Below, one piece after another: positions 1-7,959 of a stretch of 64,000 nucleotides of DNA. Position numbers and translations under genes: made by a program. The notes under the pieces were generated by a model. The model was not told the origin of the DNA. It worked only from the letters and a program-made list of their open reading frames with translations, and searched no databases. The stretch's first letter is position 1. Each line of letters starts with the position of its first letter. This DNA is from Frondihabitans sp. PhB188 (GTDB taxonomy: Bacteria; Actinomycetota; Actinomycetes; Actinomycetales; Microbacteriaceae): positions 930,001 to 994,000 of the forward strand of contig NZ_RJUO01000001.1 in NCBI RefSeq assembly GCF_003752365.1, in the 5' to 3' direction.

Positions 1-1722
1 TATCAGGACGCCTCGGTCGACATCGACCAGCGCGTCGACGATCTGCTCTCTCGGCTCGACACAGCCGACAAGGTGGGCCTGCTGTTCCACAGCATGGCGG
101 CGCTCGGCGACCCGACGGTGGCGAACCCGGCCTTCGGCCTCCCGTCGCTTCAGACGATGGTCGTCGACCAGCGGATGAACCACTTCAACCTGCTGGGCGC
201 GCCCGGGTCGGGGCGCGAGTTCGCCCAGTGGCTGAACGTCGCCCAGCGGCTCGCGGTCTCGACTCCGCTGGGAATCCCGATCTCGTTCTCGACCGACCCG
301 CGGCACGCGTTCACCGACAACCCGGGCACGGCCATGATGGCGGGCCCGTTCTCGCAGTGGCCCGAGACGCTGGGCCTCGCGGCGATCCGCTCCCCCGAGC
401 TGGTCGAGCGGTTCGCCGACATGGCGCGCCGGGAGTACCTCGCGGTCGGCCTGCGCGTCGCCCTGCATCCGCAGATCGACCTGGCGACCGAGCCGCGATG
501 GTCGCGGGCGAACGGCACCTTCGGCGAGGACGCCGACCTCACGTCGGAGCTGGTGGTCGCCTACATCCGGGGCTTCCAGGGCGAGTCGGTCGGGCCCGAG
601 TCGGTGTCGACGATGACCAAGCACTTCCCCGGCGGCGGGCCTCAGAAAGACGGTGAAGACCCGCACTTCGCCTACGGCCGCGAGCAGGTCTACCCGGGCG
701 GCATGTTCGAGCAGCACCTCAAGCCGTTCGAGGCGGCTTTCGCCGCCGGCGGATCGCAGATCATGCCCTACTACGGCATGCCGGTCGGCACCCAGTACGA
801 GGAGGTCGGCTTCTCGTTCAACAAGCAGGTCATCACCGGGCTCCTGCGCGAGCGCTACGGCTTCGACGGCGTGGTCTGCACCGACTGGGGCCTCCTCACC
901 GACGCCGACATCATGGGCACGATGTACCCGGCCCGGGCCTGGGGCGTCGAAGACCTCAGCCGCGAGGAGCGGGCGCTCAAGGCGCTCGAGGCGGGCGTCG
1001 ACCAGTTCGGCGGCGAGCTCTGCACCGACGTGGTGCTCGGCCTCGCCACGAGCGGACGCCTGCCCGAAGCCCGCCTCGACGTCTCGGTGCGGCGCCTGCT
1101 GCGCGAGAAGTTCCGGCTCGGCCTCTTCGAGAACCCGTTCGTCGACGAGGAGCGCGCCGCCGTCGTCGTCGGCAACGACGAGTTCGTCGCGGCCGGTGCG
1201 GCGGCGCAGCGCGCGTCGCTGACGCTGCTGGTGAACGACGGCCTCCTGCCGCTCGCCGCGGGCGCCAAGGTCTACGGTCTCCCCGCCACGGCGCTCGAGG
1301 GGCACGGCACGGCCGTCGACGACCCGGCCGAGGCCGACGTCGCGATCCTGCGCGTCAAGGCTCCGTTCGAGGCCCGGGGCGAGGGCTTCGAGGCGCACTT
1401 CCACGCCGGGTCGCTGGACTTCGCCCAGGCCGAGATCGACCGCATCACCGCGATCGCGGCGACCGTGCCCACGGTGCTCGACGTCTACCTCGACCGCCCG
1501 GCGATCCTCACGCCCTTCGCGGGCGAGGTCGGCGCGCTGGTGGCCGATTACGGGTGCTCGGACGAGAACCTCGTGGCCGTGCTGTTCGGCGACGAGTCTC
1601 CGCAGGGGGCTCTGCCGTTCGACCTGCCCCGCTCGATGGCCGCCGTCGAGGCGTCGCGCGAGGACGTCGCGTTCGACACCGTCGATCCGCTGTTCCGGTT
1701 CGGGCACGGCCTGCGCTACTAG
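1..1722 (+). CDS. Glycoside hydrolase family 3 beta-glycosidase (5' partial)
   Basis: The frame is open from the first base (translation begins YQDASVDIDQRVDDLL), so the true start lies upstream; 573 residues are visible. The opening matches the usual start of the GH3 catalytic domain. A KHFPGGG motif sits at about residue 207 and the probable nucleophile is Asp295 in VCTDWG. A second GH3 C-terminal domain follows and ends in FRFGHGLRY, close to the family's usual FGHGLSY ending. GH3 enzymes release beta-linked glucose or xylose from oligosaccharide ends; the substrate cannot be read from sequence. A signal peptide cannot be judged because the N-terminus is missing. It fits the glycan-degrading genes further right. 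Confidence 0.9.
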   Translation, partial: YQDASVDIDQRVDDLLSRLDTADKVGLLFHSMAALGDPTVANPAFGLPSLQTMVVDQRMNHFNLLGAPGSGREFAQWLNVAQRLAVSTPLGIPISFSTDPRHAFTDNPGTAMMAGPFSQWPETLGLAAIRSPELVERFADMARREYLAVGLRVALHPQIDLATEPRWSRANGTFGEDADLTSELVVAYIRGFQGESVGPESVSTMTKHFPGGGPQKDGEDPHFAYGREQVYPGGMFEQHLKPFEAAFAAGGSQIMPYYGMPVGTQYEEVGFSFNKQVITGLLRERYGFDGVVCTDWGLLTDADIMGTMYPARAWGVEDLSREERALKALEAGVDQFGGELCTDVVLGLATSGRLPEARLDVSVRRLLREKFRLGLFENPFVDEERAAVVVGNDEFVAAGAAAQRASLTLLVNDGLLPLAAGAKVYGLPATALEGHGTAVDDPAEADVAILRVKAPFEARGEGFEAHFHAGSLDFAQAEIDRITAIAATVPTVLDVYLDRPAILTPFAGEVGALVADYGCSDENLVAVLFGDESPQGALPFDLPRSMAAVEASREDVAFDTVDPLFRFGHGLRY

Positions 1723-1734
1723 CGAGGGAGCGGG

Positions 1735-2460
1735 TCAGCCGCCGAGCGCCGACTGGACGAGGCCGGGGAGGGCGACGAGCAGGATCAGCCCGATCATCAC
1801 CAGCAGCGCGATCCGCAGGCTCGTGCGGATCATCGGCGGCTTCGGCGTGACGACCGGCGCCGTCCAGCGCATCGGCGCCAGGATGGCCGACTCGGCCCCG
1901 GCACCCCACCCGGCGGCGTCGCGCGCGAAGCCGAACTCGTCGAAGTGCATGGGCGGCCGGCCGGTCTGCGCGCGCTCGCCCGCCGTGGCGTCGAGGTAGG
2001 CGCGGTACGCCCACGAGTCGACGTCGTGGCGCACCACGGGCGCCGCCGTGCGGATCGCCTCGCGCACGCGCCGCTCGACGGTCGCCCGCGCGCTGAGTCC
2101 GGTCGCCAGGCGGATGCCGCCGAAGACGAAGAACAGCGCCGTCATGCCGAAGAAGCTGTGGTCGCCCGACGCGATCGCCGTCACCCCGAAGAGCACGCCG
2201 ATCGCCAGGATGATCGAGCCCCACGTGAGCGCGCTGGTGATTCCCGAGGTGAAGGTGGCCCGGAACGGCGTCCAGTGAGCCGGCTCGGGCGCCCAGAACT
2301 GCCACTCCGGCGGGGCGGCGTACACGGGACGCCGAAGCGGCGGCGTCCACCCCGCGGGTGGCTGCCAGCCCTGGTTGCGGGCGACCCACTCGGGTGTCGG
2401 CGTCGGCCAGCCGGGCGGGGGCACGAAGCGGAGCGGCGGGCGGTCGGGGGTGTACGTCAT
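1735..2460 (-). CDS. Membrane protein with N-terminal PGW/NQGW proline-tryptophan-rich segment
   Basis: 241 residues from ATG at 2460. The first 60 residues are rich in Pro and Trp (PPLRF, PPGWP, NQGWQPPAGW, QFWAPEP). Hydrophobic segments lie at about 73-98, 103-121 and 217-237. It starts 25 nt after the stop of the upstream gene at 2486-3586, which carries the same N-terminal motif, so the two look like an operon of diverged duplicates. A longer reading to 2523 would run into the upstream gene and is not preferred. The segment resembles other short Trp/Pro motifs at the N-termini of actinobacterial membrane proteins, but I cannot name a family or function. Confidence 0.75.
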   Translation of the reverse strand: MTYTPDRPPLRFVPPPGWPTPTPEWVARNQGWQPPAGWTPPLRRPVYAAPPEWQFWAPEPAHWTPFRATFTSGITSALTWGSIILAIGVLFGVTAIASGDHSFFGMTALFFVFGGIRLATGLSARATVERRVREAIRTAAPVVRHDVDSWAYRAYLDATAGERAQTGRPPMHFDEFGFARDAAGWGAGAESAILAPMRWTAPVVTPKPPMIRTSLRIALLVMIGLILLVALPGLVQSALGG

Positions 2461-2485
2461 CGGCGTCGTCGCGGATCCTGCGCCG

Positions 2486-3586
2486 CTAGCAGTGCACGGC
2501 CTCGAGGAAGATGTACTTCGCACCGGCCATGTCGTCGCCGATCGGCATCGACACGTGGGCGGTCTGGCCGGCGACGAGCGCCACCGGGGTCGTCCGGGTC
2601 GCCTTGTCGCTGCCGGTCTTCGAGTCGGCGAAGCCCCAGTCGATCGTCGCCGCCGGGCAGCTCGCGACCGGCTGCACGTCGATGTTCAGGCAGTCGGTGC
2701 CGGTCGTGCAGGTGTTCGTGTCGAGCACCGTCCAGCCGTCGGCGGGCACGTAGACCGTCGAGTCGGCAGCGGAGTTCGAGTTCGACAGCGACGAGAGAGC
2801 CGTCGAGGTGGAGCCGTGCGGTATCGCCAGCGGGATCGCGATGCCGATCACGATCGCGGCCGCGGCGCCGAGCCCCATCCAGAGGCCGCGTCGCGAGCGT
2901 CGGCCCGTGTCGGCGTCGGTGAACGCCGCGGCGGCGGAGGCGGCGGGTGCGGCGGACGCCCAGAGGGCCATGGTCGGCGACGGCGCACCCTCGGGCAGCT
3001 GGGGCGCAGGAACTGCGGCTCCGTCCCACGGCTGCGCGTCGCGGCCGAAGCCGAACTCGTCGAACGTCTGCGCCGGGGCACCTGTCTCGGCACGCTCGCG
3101 AGCCGTCCGGTCGAGGTAGGCGCGGTAGCCCTCGGAGTCGAGCTGACGGCGCACCTCGATCGAGTCGGGGCCGATGGCGGCGCGGGCCGCGGGGTCGACC
3201 TTGCGGAGCGCCGCCAGACCGGTGATCAGGCGGATCGCGCCGAAGATCAGGGTTCCGTAGAGGAGGTAGTACGAGCGGCCGAACTCGCCCAGCATGCCGG
3301 CGAGGGTGATCGCGATCGCGACACCGAGCATGATGCCGCCGACCAGGATGGCGCGGTGCGCGTGCTTGGCGAAGGGCTGACGGTAGTCGTCCCAGGCGGC
3401 GCCGTTCGGAGCCCAGAACCGCCAGCCCTGCGGAGCCGGGGCGAGCGGGTACTGTCCGCTGGTCGGCGGGGTCCAGCCCGCGGGCGGCTGCCAGCCCTGG
3501 TTGCGGACGACCCAGTCGGCGGGCGGCTGCGGCCACCCCTGCGGCGTCTGGAATCGGAGTGGCGGGCGGGCGGGCGAGATGGTCAC
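2486..3586 (-). CDS. Membrane protein with N-terminal PGW/NQGW segment and Cys-containing C-terminal domain
   Basis: 366 residues from GTG at 3586, with GGAG six to nine bases before it. Residues 1-60 repeat the pattern seen in the next gene (PPLRF, GWPQPP, NQGWQPPAGW, FWAP). Two hydrophobic segments at about 79-98 and 104-124 follow, then a long Ala-rich linker and a third segment near 235-255. The last 110 residues contain four Cys and a Ser/Asn-rich stalk, as expected for an extracytoplasmic domain. The gene precedes its paralogue by 25 nt. The function is unknown; the shared N-terminal segment may be a cytoplasmic interaction module (inference). Confidence 0.78.
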   Translation of the reverse strand: MTISPARPPLRFQTPQGWPQPPADWVVRNQGWQPPAGWTPPTSGQYPLAPAPQGWRFWAPNGAAWDDYRQPFAKHAHRAILVGGIMLGVAIAITLAGMLGEFGRSYYLLYGTLIFGAIRLITGLAALRKVDPAARAAIGPDSIEVRRQLDSEGYRAYLDRTARERAETGAPAQTFDEFGFGRDAQPWDGAAVPAPQLPEGAPSPTMALWASAAPAASAAAAFTDADTGRRSRRGLWMGLGAAAAIVIGIAIPLAIPHGSTSTALSSLSNSNSAADSTVYVPADGWTVLDTNTCTTGTDCLNIDVQPVASCPAATIDWGFADSKTGSDKATRTTPVALVAGQTAHVSMPIGDDMAGAKYIFLEAVHC

Positions 3587-3718
3587 AGCGTCTCCTGCAT
3601 CGTGGGGTCCCCCTGGACCATAAAAGTCTTGGTGAATTCACAGTATCTGCAGAGTGTGCACTCTATGGATCCCCCGAACGGGGCGGTTCGCCGCGTCGTC
3701 CCCGGGCAGAATGGCTGG

Positions 3719-4555
3719 ATGCCCGGAGATCGCCCCGCCCGCCCCCAGTCCGTCTTCGTCGTCGACCGCGTGGAGCGGCTCACGCCCCACCTGGTGCGCG
3801 TCCACCTCGGCGGCGACGCGTTCGACGCGTTCCTCGCCGGGGCCGACCCCGAGCGCCTCGCCGCGACCGACAAGTACGTCAAGCTGCTGCTGGCGAAGCC
3901 GCACCTCGGGCTCGTTCCGCCGTACGACCTCGACGCGCTGCGCGAGACCCTCGCGCCGGAGGACGTCCCGGTGCGCCGCACCTACACGGTCCGCTCGGTC
4001 GACGAGGCCGCGAAGACCATCGCCGTCGACTTCGTGGTGCACGGCGACGAGGGCCTCGCAGGGCCGTGGGCCGCCGCGGCCCAGCCGGGCGACCTGCTCG
4101 CGCTGTCGGGGCCTGGCGGCGGCTATGCGCCGTCGGCCGACCCCGCGGTCTTCCATCTGCTCGTCGGCGACGACGCCGCGCTGCCCGCCCTCGCCGCGGC
4201 CATCGAAGCGCTCGGCACCGACGCCCGCGGCGTCGCGCTGCTCGAGGTCGAGTCGGCCGCCGATCAGCTGCCGCTCACGGCGCCGACCGGTGTCGAGCTC
4301 CGCTGGCTGCACCGCGCTGGCGCCGCCCCCGGCAGCCTGCTCGTCGCCGCCGCCGAGGAGCTCGCGCGGCCCGAGGGCGTGGTGCAGGCGTTCGTGCACG
4401 GCGAGCGCACGGCCATCAAGCAGGTGCGCCGGGTGCTCACCGACGGCTGGGGCCTCGACCGGGCCGACCTGTCGCTCTCGGCGTACTGGGCGCTCGGCCG
4501 CGCGGAAGACCGCTTCCAGGCCGAGAAGCGCGAGCCCGTCGGGCAGATCTTCTGA
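3719..4555 (+). CDS. Siderophore-interacting FAD-binding protein
   Basis: 278 residues. Members of this family are flavin reductases that release iron from ferric siderophores with NAD(P)H. The N-terminal FAD-binding domain has RRTYT at residues 86-90 and a GDEGLAGPW segment near 109-117; the C-terminal half fits the SIP domain. ATG at 3719 was chosen because the family N-terminus (SVFVVDRVERLTPHLVRV) starts ten residues later; the open frame extends far upstream but only opposite the neighbouring membrane-protein gene. It is monocistronic, with an inverted repeat at 4599-4648 after the stop. No siderophore or iron-uptake gene is adjacent. Confidence 0.88.
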   Translation: MPGDRPARPQSVFVVDRVERLTPHLVRVHLGGDAFDAFLAGADPERLAATDKYVKLLLAKPHLGLVPPYDLDALRETLAPEDVPVRRTYTVRSVDEAAKTIAVDFVVHGDEGLAGPWAAAAQPGDLLALSGPGGGYAPSADPAVFHLLVGDDAALPALAAAIEALGTDARGVALLEVESAADQLPLTAPTGVELRWLHRAGAAPGSLLVAAAEELARPEGVVQAFVHGERTAIKQVRRVLTDGWGLDRADLSLSAYWALGRAEDRFQAEKREPVGQIF

Positions 4556-4598
4556 GGATCTCCGCGTCGGCCACACGGAGTGGGGGGCGCGCTTCGCG

Positions 4599-4648
4599 CG
4601 ATCGAAGGCCGATGTCCGCCTCGTGCCGAAGGGGCATCGCTTCGATCG
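4599..4648. terminator. Inverted repeat between convergent genes
   Basis: Arms CGATCGAAGgcCGATG and CATCGCTTCGATCG pair across about 20 nt, with one small bulge. The repeat lies between two genes that converge (ends at 4555 and 4664), so it probably acts as a bidirectional terminator. Confidence 0.55.
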
Positions 4649-4663
4649 CCCGATCGCCGGCGT

Positions 4664-5386
4664 CTAGCGCTCGGAGACCTGGCCGGCCTTGATGTAGAGG
4701 CGGCGCTCGGCGCGGCGAGCCACCGCCGAGTCGTGCGTGACGATCACCAGCGTCAGGCCGCGCTCCCGCCACACCCCCTCCAGCAGCGTCATGATCTCGT
4801 CGCGGGTCACCTCGTCGAGGGCTCCAGTCGGCTCGTCGGCGAGGAGCACGCGCGGCTCCTTCACGAGGGCTCGGGCGATCGCGACACGCTGCTGCTGGCC
4901 GCCGGAGAGCTCCGACGGCAGATGCTCGGCCCGCTCCGCCAGGCCGACCGACTCGAGCGCGGCGGCCACCCGGGTGCGGCGCGCGTCTCGCGGCAGGGAG
5001 CTGTCGGCGAACGCGGTCTCGACGTTCTCGGCCGCCGACAGCGTCGGGATCAGGTTGAACCCCTGGAAGACGAATCCGATCTCGGTGGCGCGCGCCCGGG
5101 CGAGGGCCCCGTCGGAGGCCGTCGCGAGTTCCTGCGCCCCCAGCTTCACCGAGCCCGAGGTCGGCCGGTCGAGCGCGCCCAGCATCTGCAGCAGCGTCGA
5201 CTTGCCGCCGCCGGTCGGGCCCTGCACGGCGACGAGCTGACCGCGCGGGATCACCAGGTCGACGCCGCGCAGCGCCTCGACGGTGCGCTTCTTCTGCCGG
5301 TACGTCTTGGTCACGCCGGTGAGCGTGAATGCGGCATCGGGGCCGCCGGTGGTCGTGGCGAGTGGGGTCGGGATGGTCGTGGTCAT
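4664..5386 (-). CDS. ABC transporter ATP-binding protein (MacB/LolD type)
   Basis: 240 residues from ATG at 5386, preceded by AGGAG. Walker A GPTGGGKST is at 56-64, the LSGGQQQR signature at 160-167 and Walker B LLADEPTGALD at about 181-191. The ADEPTGALD form and small size are typical of ATPases that partner FtsX/MacB-type permeases rather than nutrient importers. The partner permease is the next gene upstream (5568-7043), separated by 181 nt that contain a 15-bp tandem repeat. The predicted role is mechanotransmission or export of an envelope substrate or peptide; the cargo is unknown. Confidence 0.92.
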   Translation of the reverse strand: MTTTIPTPLATTTGGPDAAFTLTGVTKTYRQKKRTVEALRGVDLVIPRGQLVAVQGPTGGGKSTLLQMLGALDRPTSGSVKLGAQELATASDGALARARATEIGFVFQGFNLIPTLSAAENVETAFADSSLPRDARRTRVAAALESVGLAERAEHLPSELSGGQQQRVAIARALVKEPRVLLADEPTGALDEVTRDEIMTLLEGVWRERGLTLVIVTHDSAVARRAERRLYIKAGQVSER

Positions 5387-5396
5387 GAGGTCTCCT

Positions 5397-5486
5397 GGGG
5401 TGCGGCGGCAAGGGGTGCGGCGGTACGGGAAGCGGCGAAACGGGCTGCGGCGGTTCGGGCTGCGGCGAATCGGGGTGCGAAGGCGG
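5397..5486. repeat. 15-bp tandem repeat, six units
   Basis: Six contiguous 15-bp units start at 5397, 5412, 5427, 5442, 5457 and 5472, of the form GGGNTGCGGCGRHWC (for example GGGCTGCGGCGGTTC). They fill the gap between the ABC permease stop and the ATPase start. The period is a multiple of three, but no supported gene runs through it. Confidence 0.85.
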
Positions 5487-5567
5487 GGCGGGCCATCGTG
5501 GTCGGGCTGGGCGAGACGCTCCCGCGGCCCTCGGCCGGAGCGGGCCCGGCCCGGCGCGACGTGCGTC

Positions 5568-7043
5568 TCACGCGACGCTCCGCAGCGCCTCGGCCGGTCG
5601 CAGGCGCGAGGCCCGCCATCCGCCGAAGGCGCCGGCGAGGAGTCCGCCGAGCACGGCCAAGCCTGCCGCGATGAGGATGATGCCCGCCGTCAGCGGGATC
5701 TGGAGCGCGATGTCGGTCGTCGTGCTCGCGGTGGACGCTCCCCCGGGGCCGCCGGCGCCGGGGCCGGAGGTCGACGCCGCGGCGGCGGTCGACAGGGTCG
5801 GGGCGATGACGTTGACGATGATGATCCCGGCGACGCCGACCGCGGCGCCGATGGCCCCGCCGATGAGGCCGTTGACCACCGACTCCCCGGCGACCTGGCG
5901 CACGATCCGGCCGTTCGACCAGCCGATCGCCTTGAGAGTGCCGAACTCGCGGGTGCGGCGGCTGACGCCCGAGACCGTGAACAGCACGGCGATGGCGAAG
6001 GCGGCGGCCAGGACGATCAGCGACAGCCACTTGCCGAGGTTCGACACCAGGTTCGAGACGGTCGAGAGCGAGCCCGAGATGCTCGAGGCCAGATCGGCCT
6101 CGGTCGAGACCGTCGCGCTGGGGAGGGCCTTCTCGATGGCGGTCTGGATGCTCGTGACGTCGGAGGCCGAGTCGGCCGAGACGGAGATGTCGGTGACCTT
6201 GCCGTCGAGGTCGGCGAGCGACTGCGCGGTGTCGAGGGGGATGTACGTGTCAGAGGCGGTGGCCGAGCTCGACGACGACGACGAGACGATCCCGACGACG
6301 ATGAACTTCTTGCCGCCGATGGTGAGGGTGTCGCCGACGGTCTTCTTCTCGGTGGTCGCGTAGGTGCTGTCGAGCACGACGTTCTTCGTGCCGTCGTCGC
6401 TGGCCTTCAGGTAGCGGCCGGAGTCGAGCGTGGTCGCCGACATCGGCCCCACGCTCGTGTCGGTCGTCGAGATGCCGGTGACGGTGAACGAGTCGACGCT
6501 GAAGCTGCTGGGGCCCGTGCCGGTGCTCGTGCTGCTGCTCGAGTCCGTGCCGCTTCCGGTGGTCGGAGCCTTGCCGGTGGTGCCGGAGCCGCTCGTGCCG
6601 CCGCTCGACGGCGCCGCTCCGATCGAGCCCGAGAACGAGCTGTTCGTGAGGCTCAGGGTCGCGGTGGCCGCCTTCACTCCCTCGACGGCCTCGACCGTGG
6701 CGAGCGACGACTCCTTGAGGCTCGACGTGCCCATCGCGAGCTGCAGGGTCGACTGCGACAGCTTGGTCTTGCTGCTCGACGAGCCGCTGGCGGAGTCGCC
6801 GGAGCCGAATGCGAACTGCTGGCCACCCGCTCCCGCGCCCCCGGCCGTGGCGGTCTTCGTCACGGTGATGTCGGTGCCGACGCCGTAGACCGACGAGAGC
6901 GCCGTCGACTGCGCGCTCTTCACCCCGGCCGAGACGCCGTTGACGATGATGACGAGCGCGATGGCCAGGGCCATGCCCATCGCGATGATGATGCTCTGCT
7001 TCTTGCGGTTGCCGAGCTCTCGGCGGAGGTAGGTGAAGAACAT
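5568..7043 (-). CDS. ABC transporter permease, FtsX/MacB family
   Basis: 491 residues from ATG at 7043, with AGGAG nine bases before it. One N-terminal membrane segment (about 19-40) is followed by some 300 residues rich in Ser, Thr and Gly, which would be the extracytoplasmic domain. A C-terminal FtsX domain has three membrane segments and the family-typical RTREFGTLKAIGWS stretch. This is the half-permease layout (1+3 segments) of MacB-like systems, which work as homodimers with an ATPase such as the one encoded downstream. The low-complexity Ser/Thr region is longer than in ordinary MacB proteins. Divergent from the TetR gene at 7246. Confidence 0.9.
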   Translation of the reverse strand: MFFTYLRRELGNRKKQSIIIAMGMALAIALVIIVNGVSAGVKSAQSTALSSVYGVGTDITVTKTATAGGAGAGGQQFAFGSGDSASGSSSSKTKLSQSTLQLAMGTSSLKESSLATVEAVEGVKAATATLSLTNSSFSGSIGAAPSSGGTSGSGTTGKAPTTGSGTDSSSSTSTGTGPSSFSVDSFTVTGISTTDTSVGPMSATTLDSGRYLKASDDGTKNVVLDSTYATTEKKTVGDTLTIGGKKFIVVGIVSSSSSSSATASDTYIPLDTAQSLADLDGKVTDISVSADSASDVTSIQTAIEKALPSATVSTEADLASSISGSLSTVSNLVSNLGKWLSLIVLAAAFAIAVLFTVSGVSRRTREFGTLKAIGWSNGRIVRQVAGESVVNGLIGGAIGAAVGVAGIIIVNVIAPTLSTAAAASTSGPGAGGPGGASTASTTTDIALQIPLTAGIILIAAGLAVLGGLLAGAFGGWRASRLRPAEALRSVA

Positions 7044-7205
7044 GCGGGCTCCTGTGGTCGGGGGTCCTGACTGTCGGACTCGCTCACGCTAGGAAGGCGC
7101 CCTGCCGGCCCGCCCTCAGCCTCCACAGGAACCGCCAAGAGAACGTAAGGGAACGCTATGGACGAGCGCGTTCCCTCGAAGCCGATGCCTGCGAATCGCG
7201 TGTGC

Positions 7206-7239
7206 GTGCATGCACCGAGTGCATGGATGCACCTAGTGT
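7206..7239. promoter_or_regulatory. Two palindromic candidate operators plus leaderless -10 of the TetR gene
   Basis: GTGCATGCAC (7206-7215) is a perfect 10-bp palindrome, and GTGCATggATGCAC (7219-7232) is a perfect inverted repeat sharing the same half-site. TAGTGT (7234-7239) follows and stands 6 nt before the GTG at 7246. The placement suggests autorepression by the adjacent TetR protein. Confidence 0.7.
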
Positions 7240-7245
7240 GATCTC

Positions 7246-7881
7246 GTGATCACCGAGGCACCCGACCGTCGCGCCGCTCTGAAGGCGCGCCACCGCGCCG
7301 CCATCCTCGGCGCCGCGCGCGAGCTGGTCGACGAGAAGGGCGGCCCGCGGTTCAGCGTCGACGAGCTGGCCGAGCGCGCCGACGTCGCCCGTCGCACGGT
7401 GTTCAACCACTTCGCCTCGCTCGACGAGATCCTGCTCACCCTCTGCGACGACGCGCTCGAGGTCATCATCGAGGACTTCCTCGCGGTCGCCCGGGCCACC
7501 CCGGTCGGCGACGGCAGCCGCTCCGCCATGTTCGACGAGGTGGCGCAGATGCTGCGCACCGCCGACCTGCCGTCGGCCATCGCGTCGATCGGGCGGATCC
7601 TGGGCCCCCTCGACCCGATCGACTCCCGCGGCCGCGCCCTCAGCGACGCCGCCTTCGCGCGCGCTGCCGAGCGGCTGCTGCCCGAGGTGGCCCGCCGCAA
7701 CCCGGGCGCCGACTCGCTCGACGCCGAGCTGCTCGTGAGCTCGCTGATGGGCGGCGTCATCGTCATCGCCAAGCACTGGGTCGTCATGACCGACGTGCGC
7801 CTCGACGACGGCACGCGAGCACAGTGGAGCGAGCTGCTCGGCCGCCTCATCGACACGGTCCGCACGGGCTACCACCACTAG
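7246..7881 (+). CDS. TetR family transcriptional regulator of the adjacent MMPL exporter
   Basis: 211 residues from GTG at 7246, which sits 6 nt after a TAGTGT -10, so the mRNA is probably leaderless. The N-terminal helix-turn-helix is clear (AAILGAARELVDEKG, FSVDELAERADVARRTVFNHF, about residues 20-65). The C-terminal ligand domain is not assigned. It is followed after 78 nt by the MMPL exporter in the same direction, a common pairing in which the repressor controls efflux of its ligand. The palindromes just upstream are the likely binding sites. Confidence 0.88.
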   Translation: MITEAPDRRAALKARHRAAILGAARELVDEKGGPRFSVDELAERADVARRTVFNHFASLDEILLTLCDDALEVIIEDFLAVARATPVGDGSRSAMFDEVAQMLRTADLPSAIASIGRILGPLDPIDSRGRALSDAAFARAAERLLPEVARRNPGADSLDAELLVSSLMGGVIVIAKHWVVMTDVRLDDGTRAQWSELLGRLIDTVRTGYHH

Positions 7882-7959
7882 ACGTCTCACCCGGGGTTCA
7901 CCGGCGCACCCCACCCGCACACCTCCACCACATCAACGCAGAAAGCCGAGATCAGCAGC

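Noticed and set aside
2375-3718. Long open frame extending the siderophore-interacting protein upstream by 448 codons
   Set aside because: It is antisense to two membrane-protein genes, has Arg/Gly-rich low-complexity composition, and the flavoprotein family begins at about 3719.
4599-4648. Inverted repeat considered as a mobile-element end
   Set aside because: No transposase, no target duplication, and it lies exactly between convergent gene ends, so a terminator is simpler.
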